From Casuarius casuarius (lineage: Eukaryota; Chordata; Aves; Casuariiformes; Casuariidae): DNA of 64,000 nucleotides. Below, piece after piece: positions 39,000 to 51,934 of this stretch. The notes under the pieces were generated by a model. The model had not been told where the DNA came from. It did no database searches and was given only the letters and a program-made list of their open reading frames with translations. Both the position numbers and the translations under genes were made by a program. The stretch spans positions 806,001-870,000 of the forward strand of contig PTFA01000038.1 in NCBI GenBank assembly GCA_003342895.1, written 5' to 3'. Numbering within the stretch: position 1 is the stretch's first letter; every line of letters begins with the position of its first letter.

Positions 39000-39175
39000 T
39001 GGTGCAGAAAGACAGGCACTTGTAGGATGCGATTGATTTCACCTGTTGCAGATGTCTGCTTTGGGATGAGATAAATCATGTCCTGGAGACTCCATGAGCA
39101 ATGAAGGGAGTACGTGGAGTTTGTCTGTGACATCTGTGTTTGACTGTGTGTAGAGATGGTTGAAATGGGATTCAA
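39000..39175 (+). repeat. Old interspersed repeat, copy C (in CTDSPL intron 1)
   Basis: GAAAGACAGGCACTTGTAGG, then CTGTTGCAGATGTCTGCTTTGGG and ATGAGATAAAT, then GTAGAGATGGTTGAAATGGGATT follow the same order as copy B at 5.9 kb. It is the only copy of this family I saw in the intron. Confidence 0.55.
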
Positions 39176-41944
39176 AATCCTAATTTGACAATTTTGTCAT
39201 CAGCTCTGCATATGATACATACAGCATAGGATTTTGGCTGCATTGAAATGTAGCAAGTAGATGCAGAATTGCAGAGTTCCAGAGTTTATCTTTAGCCGTC
39301 TCTCCAGAGGAGGAGGAAAGAAGAGGAAAACTTGGCAAAAATTTTCAACTGTTATTGGTGGCGTTCTGCTTCTCTAAGTTTAGCAGCATTGGGGGTGGTA
39401 GTTAAAATGGGCTTTCAGATTTTGAAACGCTGCGTTCTGAACAGGATTAGGTAATGTGGTGCTTCAAAATGCTGGAAGTCCATCTACGCGAAAGCTGCCA
39501 GAGCTGAACTCCTTCACCAAAGTTAATTGGTACTTTAGTAAAAATGGAAGATATTTACAGAATTCACCTCTTATCGAAAAGAATTGTGGAGTTTGCTTGC
39601 TGATAAACTTTGGACAGTGTATTTAAATTGCCATTTGTGGAAGTTTTGTACCATGCTTTCGTATATCACTTTACTTCATTGAAGCAAACCTGATCCCAGC
39701 ATCAGCAGGGGCTTGTTGTTTTGCCACTGTAGAGAAACTTCTCCTTGTGTCTGTTACGTAGAGAGCAGAACAACAGTGTGCTATGGAAAGGCTGCGTTAT
39801 GCCAGCGGCCTTTCTCATGGTTTTCATAGGTACTGCAGATTGTTAACGAATCTGCAATTGCAAAAAACTGCAAATGAATTTGATAAAATGTCACCTCTTC
39901 TAGTTCCTTCCTTGAAAATAGTATTTCCAAAGTGGAAGTATAGACCTTTGCTGGAGATCTGCAGACTTTAAGCATTTGATCATTTTACTTCTACTTCCTT
40001 CTTCAGCATTTATTTACTCTGATTATAGCACCTCGTCCTATAAATATAATTTAGATTGCAGATTCTTCAGGACTGGGTCACAGATGCATCTTTGTGAAAT
40101 ACCAGATTTGTCATTGTGAATAATGGTTGGGCCAGTCCCCCTGTACGTGGCATGCTACTACATTGCTTACCTAAGTAAGTGTAATACATTAATGTCTATA
40201 ATAGCTAATAATGGAAAAGATATCTTTAGTGTTTCATTAGAATGATAGATAAGAATTAAGATACTTCTACTTTAATATTTGTATTATGGAAATAGAAATT
40301 TACCGTGCCTGTAGCAAAATTAAATCTTGGTTCTTTAGAACTAAGATTTTGGTTTATGTGCATAATATTATATGTATATATAAAATAAATTTTCTTTGAC
40401 TTGTTCTTTCAGTGATTTGGGTCTCAGTTTCAGTTTGCTATCATCAGTGGAGTGAAAGATGGTAGCGATAGAGAAGCTTTCACAGAACTATTCAGTCGTG
40501 CCAAGGGTAGGTGTTCTTTAAGTACTTCTCTACACCAGAGCTCTGTTTGAAGCAGAAATCTGGAAGATAATTTGAGGCTACCATTGTGTTAAATTTTTAG
40601 TGACACTTTAAGGGCTGATATCATATTTTAGTTTGTTAAACACATTCTATTAAAGGAAAATGTTTGGGATGATAAATGTATAAATTACTTTTCTTTAGAC
40701 GTCACCATAAGGTCTAGCAGAAAGTGCCACTATAAAGTTGGACGTAAGAATGTAAAACAGTCATAACTTCAGTTGTGTTGACTTTATCATTTTAGAAACC
40801 ACTTTGGTAAGATCAGTGGTTGACAGGCCGCCTTCTGGAATCTTACTTCATCTTCCTAGTACACATCTTCCTCCTTTTATGAAATCGAAGCGATAATGTT
40901 TTGGAATTTTGTCTCATCCTGTAGATATGCCTGACTTGGCACTTGTACAGCACTTCGTGCTTGCGTGAGCTTAAGCTCACATTCAGGAGGAATCGTTTTA
41001 CTGCAGGTACCTACCTGCTGCATGTTCTTTCTGAATTTACAGCCAACTTAAATTTTTGACATTCTGCGTTAGAACACTGTACANAGAGCAAATGGTTGCA
41101 GGATTAAATCAATCTGTAAACCCAGCTATATGTTTAGTCGCCTGACTTTAATGATGCTGTGGTATTAAGGATACAACTTAGCTCCCTGCTGGAGTTAGGC
41201 ATGCGAAGATTAATGATGGAAGCNGGCAATTTAGTAAATATTTACAAGGCATTTAGCAATCAGTGAGGTGCTAACGCTTTTCCCCTTTTTTTTCTGTGAT
41301 AAATGATTAACAAGGTGGTGTTTTATTGCTACTGGCAGGCTATAGTATTGCACTACCTCTGCTATTAATGCCCTGTGAAGTAATTTAAGGGAATGGGGAT
41401 ACCTAAATAGCAAGGATCTGGGAAAAGAATATAGGCTGATATTTCTGGGAGTAAATGCAAGACTAAAAAAAAGGAGAGTTAAGGTAGCTAGCATAAAACT
41501 GGGGAAAGAGAGAAGAAAGCTTTTAAAGAAATCCTGTCCAATGTGAAAGTTTAATTAAAAAAAAAAAAAAAAAAAGAAAAACCTTTTTCAGGTGTCACAC
41601 GAGCACTTGTTAGGTTTTCTGATTTGGCAGTATCATTTTCCAAGATAAAAATACTAAGCTTTAATTTTCTGCTACATAAAAGAATTTAAAAGAAAAGACT
41701 GATTGTTCCTACAAGGCTGGTAGACTAATGTTAGAAAAGAGTGGTGTGCTTTTTAAAGTGATATTTTCTTAACCCATTAGTGGTATTTCAGCTGATGTAA
41801 ATACTGTTGTATGATTCTTTAAAAAAAAAACCCTGAGAATTAGTTTGTTATGTATGTATACAGGGGCACAGACTATTTTCTGCATGTAGATACCTTTATT
41901 CACCTTTAGGTAACTGAGTTTGTTGATATGTCAGGTGTTGTTTA

Positions 41945-42262
41945 AACTCATAATATCATACAGTAATTCAGGCTGGAGGGAACCTCTGGAGCCTGCTCAG
42001 AGCAGGGCTCACTCAGCTGGGTTGCTCAGGGCCTTGTCCAGCCAAGTTTCTGCTATCTGCAAGGACTGACAGAGATTTCACAGTCTCTCTTGGCCCCTCT
42101 TCCAGTGTTTGATCACTGTCATTGTGAAAAAAAATTTCCTAATATTTAGCAGGGATTTCTCCTGTTGCAACTCATGTCCATTGCCTCACGTCCTAGTGCT
42201 GTGCACCGCCAAGAGTCTCTCTCCATCTTCTGTGACCTCCCATTGGGTAGCTGTATCTGTAT
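41945..42262 (-). mobile_element. CR1-type LINE 3' fragment (antisense to CTDSPL)
   Basis: The + strand reads as the reverse complement of a CR1 3' end. A degenerate tail repeat (TCATAATATCATACAG) is at the left, then GGCTGGAGGGAACCTCTGGA, GCTCAGAGCAGGGCTCACTC, GGGTTGCTCAGGGCCTTGTC, TCTTCCAGTGTTTGATCACTGTCATTGTGAAAA and GTTGCAACTCATGTCCATTGCC. The element's own 3' end is therefore at the left. It is 5'-truncated, as most CR1 copies are. By eye it differs from a typical avian or crocodilian CR1 at roughly a quarter of positions, so it is old. Confidence 0.9.
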
Positions 42263-45132
42263 AGGTGTAGCATTTCAAGCATACTAAGGAATAATAAATT
42301 CCTCTTTTTTGTCCAGTGTCTCCCTTTTCATCAAACAGTTCTCTGTTTATTTGGATATAATCTCTGCAAAGAGATTTTTCTTCCATTACATTTTAACTAA
42401 TTTTCAGTTTAAAAACAGAGTACTTCATTCTGTATCCCCACTTGCCTTGGTTATATTTTTCCTGAAAATCTGAAGATACTGTAGCTAAAGGTACCTCATT
42501 GTATGGAATAATAGAATTTTTAGGATTGCATATATTCATCTAAGATTTTTTTGTTTTTATTTTTTTAGTGGCATAGTTAAACCCCTCCCTCTCTCAGACA
42601 CCTTTTTAATTGCGTTAATATTCTTACAAGAGAAAAGATGGGAATAGGTGGTCAGTGGCCAGGGAATGAGTAGGGACTATAACTTTTTACAGTAGTACAG
42701 AGTTCTGCCAAACTTAGCTGGTGGTGTAATTGCAGTTTAACATCCTGAACACAGTAGGCTAAGGACTACCTGGTTGTGGGTTAGTATGGTAGCTGCAGCA
42801 TAGAAGTCCTTTCCCATTTTTCAGGCTTGAGGTTGATCAATAGGAAGCAAACTTTTCCAGGAATCATGCTTCTGTCTGTTCGTTACAGCAAAAGCCTGGG
42901 CAGTTTGAAAGCATAGTCTCTCAGGAAAACTAGAAACAAATAAGCTTAAAGGATGTAGTTGGTAGGAATGTCCCATTGATTTCTATCTCAAATAAAGCAA
43001 CAGTATGTATTTTTTTTCCTTTTAAAACAAAAGGAAAAAGCTGGGGGTGGAGGACAGACTTCACAGCTTTTTTTATCCACTGTGTTTGAGGCCGTCCTAC
43101 AGAATGTGTATCAGTTCACTGCTTTAAAGATGAAAGGGGAAAGAGTGAGTTCATTATCGTTCCATTTGTTAAGCATTTTTTCACTCCTGTTTGACAGACA
43201 TGGTCCTAACTATGTAGCTATCTCACTCTTGAGTAGTTTGTTGGTCTTAGTGAGTATAAATTTATACTCAATCCTAAAATCACCTTATGGATGTCCAGAT
43301 TTAAACTTTTACATAACATCATTTGCCTTGAAAATTCAACTTTCTTTGGTGTAAAACTTGGCGGGTTTTAATATTCTACAGCAATTTTGCATGGCAGTTT
43401 AGTATATATTTTCTGTAAAACATGCAGCTGATCCTACAGAACCATAGTGGGTAGTAATTATGGTAATGGCTGTTATACGCTATAGTGTGAATGTGATCAA
43501 ACTGTTGGGGTTTTATCACCGCTCTACTGAAAATTATGCTGAGGACTAATGGCACCAGGTAGTTATGATCTCCTTCCAGAAATGGCATGATGATCCATTA
43601 ACAGCTCTGTTCCTGAACAGAAAGCTTAAATATTGGGTCGCTTTTAAATAAATTACCATCTTAACATTTTTTTCTGTTCTTGTGTGTGTTGCTTAATTAT
43701 TTTCAAATGCATAATCATTTAAAATTGATAACAGGATTATAATGTAAGGCGATTTATTTGTGGGACTTCATGTAGAGAGGGAGAAAGTTGGGGTTTTGAA
43801 AAACTGGCGGCAACATCTGAAGACTTTGACAAGTTGGGGCACTGCTTTAATCTTTCTTCTGTTCTGCCTACTCTTACCATCTTAACCAACTTGTTTTATG
43901 TTGCCAGCAATCCTACAGGTCACAGGAGACATGAATGTCAGACAGAAGCCAGTATCCTTCAACACTTTCTTCTTTACTCCAAAAATTATTTGCAGCTGAC
44001 ATAAGTGCTATCTTATCAATGCTAATGCTTCCCTTCTTTTCCTGAGCCCTCACTTATTAAAATGAACTATTAACAGTCCTAACTGCACAAAGGTGTACGA
44101 AGCACATGGCTTAAACGTTGCAGCAGGAGAGAACTTGTCCCTTATTTGCAAAATGCCCCTTAGAGATTACAGAAAACAATTGTTAAGACTAGGGATCTTC
44201 TGGTGGTATAAGTTTTTTTTTGGTTTGTTTTAACTGTAGAGGATATGATAATCTTTCTCTGCTGCTTGAGTATAGCATTCCCAAGACATATAGAACAAAT
44301 ACATTTTAGATACTAGTTTTTGTCATGATTTTTTATTTTAGAACAGAACCTGCAGAGGTGAAACAGTTTAATGCTTCATACAGCTTAAGGTTCACACAGC
44401 CTCAGGAAGAATGTATATCATATATATATTTTAATTATTTTATTAGCATTTCATCAGAATACCATGAACCTTAATTTTCAGGGTAGAAACTTACAGGGGT
44501 AGGTTTTCCTGTACGGAAGTCTCTGTCTCATTAAAAACAACCTCTGAATCCTGTTTTTGAAGAAAAAAATATATAAAAATCTATATGTAGCTCCCAGTAA
44601 AATTCTGACAGTGCATTTATCTTTCCCTTAACTTCAGCTTTACTTGTGGCAGTGTCCTTAGTTTTATTACTGTCATACCAGCAAATCCTTAAGAAACTCA
44701 CTCTCTGCTTATTATTATTTTTTTTAAACTGCATCATGATAGCAGGTTGTTTAAATTCTGTCTTATAAACAATTTGATGTTTTAATTTCTGGTTAGGCTT
44801 CCCACATTATTCAGGCGTTCATCTACATTACAATCAATGGCACATTTTCTGATATTCTTGTGGGACAATATTAATGTTTCATTCCAATGTTCTGCTTTAA
44901 GATTAACATATCATTAAGCACTATAATAAGATACCATCTCTATTCTCTTGCAATGAAATAGCAGGAGAATGCAGGGCATATTTTTTTACAACAGCTTTTG
45001 ATTGGTTTATTGAACAGAAGTAAAAAAAAAAAAAATCTGAAAGTGGATTAGCCAGTTAATTAACACTCTGTAATGGGATAGCAGGGCCCAAACTGAAACA
45101 TATACAGTAATATTCATGTTCATGGAGATGCA
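42263..45132 (+). other. Intron 1 interval, nothing recognised
   Basis: AT-rich sequence with short frames below 90 codons. No repeat or exon signal that I can support. Confidence 0.5.
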
Positions 45133-46070
45133 TTATTTTTCTATCTTGGCTGAAAGTTGTAAAACACTGAATTTTAGCAACAACAGTAATCCATACAGCT
45201 GGTTTTTGCACAATTTGGGTGCGGGGCTTTCCTGACTTTTTTCAAGCAGTATTTGGTATACTTTAATAATATATTGTGCTGTTTGCCACAGATATGGGTA
45301 ACTAGTGATCTTTTTGAAAACTGAAATTTGGTAGATTAACCTTTCAAAGAGTGTCTTTGCTTTTTGGGGCAAGCAGTTAATCTTTGACAGCCTATTTTTG
45401 AAGTGTTGCAGAAAATCATTTTGTACATTAGCTCTGCTACTCAAACCGTTATTGGTGTTTGTTGTGGGGCTCTTTTCTGAAAAACTGCTGTCAATGATAG
45501 CCTTGTTGAACAAAAATAACAGCTGATCAATGTGTGCTCTATCCATGGCGTTAAGTGCTTGACTTAAATGGAAAGATATTTATCAAAAAGTCTTTCAAAT
45601 ACAATGTGACAAGCTGCTGCAGGCCCATCTTATCTGATTGTTTCCTGGCGTGTGTTTGGCTTTGTTTCTGGACATAAGTCACAACATAATATTAGGTGGA
45701 ATTAGGTAGTGTTTCTTCATGCTTCATTCGGTTGTGCCTTTTAAAATATGATTCCATGTAGGATAGATCATGGTTGTTTCTCTTCTGTCCGTTCTTTCAT
45801 CAACACTATAATTCTTCTCAGTGATTTCCCTGACTGGCAGCCTGTGAGAAGACTGTAAGACACTGGGCTGTCTGCTAGCAGTGCTCTGCAGAGGAGTGCT
45901 TGGAGTAAAAGCGTTTGGAAATCTCATACTCTGAGGTAGTTCTGAATGCTGAGAGGAGCTGCTGCGACAGTTGAGTCTCTTTTGGCATGGAAACTTGGGA
46001 TGAGGTCCTCATAGCTAGACATCCTGATCTGGCAATGACTATTTATTGGCCCCTCGTTTCCTGAAAAACG
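45133..46070 (-). pseudogene. Antisense coding-like region, possible decayed retrocopy (unidentified)
   Basis: On the - strand an open frame runs from an ATG at 45546 to a stop at 45133 (137 residues; starts MDRAHIDQLLFLFNKAI, later LPQKAKTLFERLIYQ). Upstream in the same frame lies another 94-codon open stretch (46008 to 45727), rich in S, P, Q and T (for example SSSQHSELPQSMRFPN). The two are separated by several stops. Neighbouring frames carry further open pieces, one ending in KRHNRMKHEETLP near 45.7 kb and one with SSYEDLIPSFHAKR near 45.97 kb. A chain of open pieces switching frame is what a frameshifted retrocopy looks like, but chance is not excluded. No poly-A tail is visible at its left end. 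I do not recognise the protein. Confidence 0.22.
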
Positions 46071-48859
46071 ATATGTTTGAAATGCGATTAACATTTGTTT
46101 CTGATGTCCATAAAAACTGCATTCTTAGCGTGCAGGTACTTCTTATAAAACAAGATTGCATCTCTGTTCCTTAAAAAAGGGGATCTGATCTCTTAACTGT
46201 CATCTTCATAAATAATACTATTTTTATTTATAGTTCATCCTTCCCACTATCTTTTTGACTCCCTGAGCTACCTGTAGAGAGGAATGCGCTGAACAGATTG
46301 TTAATCGTCACGGTTGTTTTTACTGGAGTATGTACTAGAAATCTCAGGATGGGGAGGTGGTTGTACATGTTGAAAACCTAATGTATGAACATGTCACCGT
46401 TGAGTGAAACCTTACAAATGTGCCTATGGTCATTTCATTCATCACTACAAGTGTGACTATTCATCTGCTTGGCATGCATATATATATGCAGAACCACTAA
46501 ACAGATTTAAGCATGCATGTGTCAAGCCGTAGTCTGAATTTAGCATGGTGGTGGAAACATTTCTTGTTATAAGAGACTATTAGAAGTTTGGGGAGCTCAT
46601 TCATTAGCATCCTTGTATGGAGGTGATGGTTATTGCTTGAAATGTGATGGGAATGTATTGGTGGCAATTTGCGCTCTAAGCATCTTGAAGTGTGCAAGAA
46701 GAGGCATTGGCCTGAACATCCATTCTGTCTTTTCTTACAGATTTTATTGGGACTCCTTCAAGTCTGCTGGTAGTCATATTATATTTTAATGTTTTAAGCT
46801 TTCCATTACTGTGGACATTTGGACACTTACAATGCTCATCAGAAGTGGTGTGCATTTAAAAAAATCATTAATGACAATCATAGTGTAATTTTTCTGTCCT
46901 TTCAAGGATGTGTAACACTGGTTAAAGTGTTGGTGGTCAGTTCATGTTCTACATATAAGGAAAACTTTAAGGAAATGCATAGGCATTTCACTAACTGCTG
47001 AAATATTCCATGATAATATTTATTTTGTGGGTCTGTGTTTTTAACTTATGCTCCAGATCGTCTTCAAAGGTGAATTAAGGAACAGTAGAAAATTGTGCTA
47101 AGCATTTTTGGTTTCTTTCTCCCTCTTTGCCAGGCATTTAGTTCAGATTTAATTTAGATTTCTTTTTAAAAAAGAAAAATAAAAGGAAAAAAAGGCTTTT
47201 ATTTCAGTGCGGTTAGTTGTGGAGTGAAAACATTGATCTCGGTGACAGGCTTCCTGAAGGGTGCTGCGCAGCTTTGCAACTCAGGCAGAAAAGAGTGTAG
47301 TCAGATCCTCATTTGATCAAAAGTGGAAACATGCCCTGTTGAGAGGTACTTGTATAAGGATTTCTGCAGAATTACAGGTCAGTCGTGTGTTACTACCTAT
47401 CTAGTACTCTTTAGAATTTGAAAATAAAACCTGAAATAGTCTTGATAAGAAGCATCTCTCAAAGATTAAGGTGCATCTCTTAAAATAACTTATGTACTGT
47501 ATTTAGACATACGAAGACTTGATACAGTAATTAAACTTTCACAATTTGTTTTATAAAAATATCAGTACTATGTACATATAGCAGCAGACCGATGATAAAA
47601 GCTGGGAGGTGGTAAGGGAAAGGGACCTGCAAAGGAAGGAAAGGGTGGGCAAATGCAAAGATTATTGCAGTAGGGAATTTTAGTTTGGGAAGGTTCCATC
47701 ACTGATGACCCATGATACTTCTTTAAAGTGGCCATCAGGAAGAATTTTAGAGAGGTGTAAGTTGCCTTTTAGGGTAGAAAGAGGCTGCCTGCAGTCCACA
47801 TTCACACAGTTTGTGTTTTGTAAGGTGAACTGAGACGTATGTCATGTGAACAGGAAGAGTGAAAATGATAGCAAGTATGTCAGTGATGCTTGTGCTCACT
47901 ATTTGAAGGCTGCTGCACTACACTGTGGTACATCATACTGTTGTACCATCGTCGTGGGGGTGAAGCTCCTTGAAAGTACAGTTCCTTGGCGATTTCATCA
48001 GCTCTCTTACCCTGTTAAGTAGTGAAGCATCTGACAGCCTTACGATGGGTGATACGCCTTTGACATGTGAGACAAATATTTAACTTCATTTATGAGGTTA
48101 TCAAGAAGGAGTGGCTGAGACCAAACATTATAAATAGTATAGTGATACTATTTATACTAAAATTTATAGTAAAATAATAGCACTAGAAAGCTGCTGTAGT
48201 GGCCAGATTTCACAAAAATACATGCCTCTAATGCTTTATGTTGTACAAGGGAATACTGCTCGTAATGTTGATATAGTTACATTTCTGTAGATAGTTTTTC
48301 TTGGACATCTTTGCGTCTTTACTTGCTTTCACTCAAGTACTTGATATAATCTTGCAATTAGCAATTGCTTTATGTGTTGTGTAAGAGTTTCAAAGTGATT
48401 CAAGCCACAGAAATGACTGGTGATGTGATTTTTGAAACTAGACCCCTGGGGAAGGCATACAGAGGGACGCATTGTCCAGCACGTCCTCAGAGCGTGTTAA
48501 TAGGTCTTTTGGTGTGCGAAGTGCAGCTGAGAGAGACACTTTCAGGTGTGATTCTGTATTGTAGCTGGGAATGTGCCAAAAGCACAGAAGTGTAAGGCGG
48601 ATTGGAAAGGCTGACTGTGAAATGATGGAATTCATAGGCCTTAGGAGGAGAAGGGGAGGGAGAAAGAGAGCAAAAACATTAAAATCGGTGGGCTCCAACA
48701 TGGCAAACCTCACACAACTGAGAGCTGAGAGATGTAACTCAGTCCTTACAAGCCTAAAATAAAAAAAGCCTTAAGATAAGGTGGCAGCTTTTTAACAGAA
48801 TTATTGTTACAGAAATCAGCACAAATCGTCCCAGTTCAGATGAAGGACAGAAAATATAG
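46071..48859 (+). other. Intron 1 interval with two AT palindromes
   Basis: It holds a perfect 16-base palindrome (TGCATATATATATGCA, 46475-46490) and a perfect 12-base-stem hairpin at 48129-48156. Otherwise no exon or element. The CR1 fragment may begin inside the last 250 bases. Confidence 0.5.
48129..48156. repeat. Perfect 12-base-stem hairpin
   Basis: TATAAATAGTAT, loop AGTG, ATACTATTTATA. The stem is perfect and entirely AT apart from one G-C pair, within AT-rich intron. Confidence 0.85.
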
Positions 48860-50545
48860 TGAGCAACTAACCTGTTAAGTTTCTCTGACACAAGAAGGAA
48901 GCCTACAGAAAGTCTGACCTAGTTTCCAGTAGGAATGATTTGAGCAGGAATAAGGATAAGTATAGAAGGATATTTTGGCTTCTTTTTTTATTTTATTCCC
49001 CCCACTCCCCCTCTGTGCTTCGTGCTTGCCAGCATGTGCACCTAGCAGAGGATACGGATAGCTGTGGGGAAGGCGAAGAATTGGCAAGTAATATTTTAGT
49101 ATTAAAAGGAAGACAAAAGATATAGTCTGCTGCTCAACACAAGGAGGAAGTTACTAACTTCTGATACTAAAACATTTTATTAAAAATATTAAAATGGGAG
49201 GGGGAGTGTGCATCAGTCTGACTAAAAATTTAATTGGGAGCAGATGGCAAATTAAATAATTGGATGCTTAGTGACTGGTGTGAAACTATGCAACTTCAGA
49301 GCCATGAGCTGTTATCTTTGAGAACGTGCATGGAATAAATAAGGTTCTAAAAAAAAACCCAGAGAACAATGAACATAATACTTCGAAATTATGGATCAGG
49401 CAGTCTAATTTAAGTTTCCAAAAAAAGGAACGGGGAAAAATAAGAACTCTTACAAGAAAACAAGGAAACCTATAATATCCAACAGATTTTCTTTCCAAGA
49501 ATAAATCACCTTAAGCCAACTGAACTTCTTTCTGTAACTTGGTAATAAGGCAAGGGGAGAAGTAATAGATATATCATGATTGCAGTGAAGCTTTTAAGAC
49601 TCTAAGCTAAAAAAAAAATGCTTAAAAACTGCTATAAAATGGGTGCAAAAGTCTTGGCACAGTAAATCAGTAGCTCAGGAGCTTTCAAGGGATATGTTTA
49701 GTGAGACTGAAGAGGTTTGTCCTAGGTCTCATGCTAGTCAGTCATTAACTTGGATGATGCAATGGAGAACATGCTTCCTGAATGAACTAAATGTGTATCC
49801 TGTCTTTTCCCTACAACTTGATCAGACTGTTTCAAGATTCTGTGGAATAATTCACTGCAAAAGCTGGGAATAAGGAAAAACTAGTTGTGTCACTAGCCTA
49901 TAGAATATATTCAGGTTTTTGTTGTAGTCAGATTTGTCACGTGGCATTAAAAGAAGATATATTTTTATTTACTCATTCCAGTGTGACATTTGGTTTGTAG
50001 GAAAGGTTGAAGTAGTCATGCTGTATCATTCTTTGGTAAGGCTTCATCTGAAGTGCTGTGTAAAGCTTTGAGCACTGAATTTGGATTCGAGAGCATCCCA
50101 AGGAGCAGGGAGAAAGAAATCGGACTAGAAAGTATGACCTGAAGCAAAAGGCTTGAATGGATTGAGGGATTTTTTTGGTCTAGAGGAGGCTGAGCGGGCC
50201 GTGACAGTCCTGAAATAAATGAAATGCTACTTTAAAAAAATAATCTGATACTCGTATATCTGTGGGATAGGACAAGAAGTAATAGGCTTTAACGTGCATC
50301 TCCTTTACTGCCGTTTGCCATTAGAAATCTTATCTAACAATAGAGGTATAAAGCAGCCCATTTTCAATGTCTGCAGGGATTGTGGAATCCCAACCTTTAA
50401 AGGTTTTAAAAAATACTGGATTAGACAGATTCGGCTGGAAGTGGCATGTGAAGTTGCTTTTTACCTAGGTGGGGGAGGATGGGTTAGATCTCTGTGTGTT
50501 CTGGTTGTATTTTCTGGGGCTGATGTGACTGGAACATCGCAATAG
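48860..50545 (+). mobile_element. CR1-type LINE fragment, reverse transcriptase to 3' end, decayed
   Basis: Stretches read as CR1 ORF2 and its 3' end in sense order. GAAGTAATAGATATATCATG..GCAGTGAAGCTTTT at about 49558-49595 matches the segment before the 'SKAFD' region. GGTTTGTCCTAGGTCTC followed by ATTAACTTGGATGATG at about 49713-49760 matches the 'GPVLFNIFINDLDD' region. GGAAAGGTTGAAGTAGT..GCTTCATCTGAAGTGCTGTG at about 50000-50060 and AGGAGGCTGAGCGG at about 50185 follow in the right order. GTGGAATCCCAACCTTTAAAGGTTTT at about 50382 is the typical 3' part. The frame is broken by many stops and indels, and the segment that should hold the FADD catalytic motif is not recognisable. It may extend left to about 48,600. 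CR1 spreads by target-primed reverse transcription; this copy is dead. Confidence 0.8.
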
Positions 50546-51934
50546 TTAGGTTGCCAACAGGAATCACAAACAGTGCTCATATTGACACATTTTTTTATTA
50601 AGGAATAAATATGACTGTGTGGTTAATTCTGCATATAGTTAATCTATACACAGTCACTTTTCCTTTCTCTCCTCTCGTTGCTATTGAATTACATATAAAT
50701 CGTTAAGAGATCCTTGCAGTTAAACACAAATTAACCCATGAGCTTTTAAAAGCATTAGGTTTGTTCACAGCACTAGAAGCTTCTTGAATCAGCAGGCGTT
50801 GTGTGGTCTTCAGGAGATAAATTAAGTCAGCTGTCATTTAAAGCAATAGCAGTTTTTCCCCCTCTCTTTTGAGTAACCTCTTCTCTTAGCCCTATCAAAT
50901 GCAGAATACCTTGCAGGAATGATGTTTAGGCCTGGGGTGACTGAGGAAGGTGTTCTGATATCTTCTAGATTTGTGGTGCCCTTCACCTGCCCTGCGGTGG
51001 TTCTGGGGAGGCAGCTGGAGTTGCGCAGCTGACCACAGGTCACAGAAGATATCTAAGTCCTCCTTGAGGCTCTTGATACAGCAGTTGGTGCTTAAGTAAA
51101 CAGTAATTGATTGCTGTTTGGTCTACATATTAAATGCAATAAAATCATTTAGAGTAAAACCAGTGAAGACTGTAGTGAAGTTTGCTGCTTGGTCACTGAC
51201 CTTAGGTGGCAACTGAAGGATTGGTGAGTCTTGGAACTGGGCAGTCTTACGCTTCTTACAAGGGCCAGGTATACAATTAAGCAAATTATAGATGTCTTTA
51301 CATGCAGTATGTAGTTTTACCTCAAATTAGAGCTAGTAATTGAGAAAGTACCCAAATAATTGAAATGATGACAGAAGGGTTTTCCCCCCCACCCCCAACT
51401 TTAGGCCATGAGGCTCAAGGAGATGCATTAAAGAAGTTGCTGAGAGGGTGGGAAGACACATCTCATTACAAACTGCTACACTGCAAGATAGAGAAATTTG
51501 GTGGGTCTTTTTCTTTTCCCCCAGAGGATGCTGGGGGAGTCCCAGTCACACTGTAATGTCCAAGGGAAAAGTAAAGGAGATCTTCCTCGTGTTTCTACCC
51601 TTCTCCCACAGGTTTGCTACCGTCGCCACTTCCCCAGCCCCTCACAAAGTCCAGGGAAAGAGCTCTAGTGCAGCTCCATCTTGCTTGCAGAAAGTGGCTG
51701 AAGGATATTAGGACTGCTTAGTTATCTGGTTTAGTGGTGTTGCACTTTGTACCTTTGCATTTGTATTATCAGCCTTTCTGCCATGATGAATAAATGTTTT
51801 GCTTTTTTTGTTAAACTCTTGGGACTTTTTAATCTTTCCCTCTTTCTGGGAGAAAAGTGAAGGAGAAATAATTTTGCTGTGGAGAAGCTCAGCAAAGATT
51901 GCACAACCCTGATCTGACTGTGTTTTAAATTCAC

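Noticed and set aside
46721..46790. Acceptor-like TCTGTCTTTTCTTACAG before 46741
   Set aside because: A strong-looking 3' splice site on the sense strand, but the sequence after it meets stops quickly and has no donor nearby.
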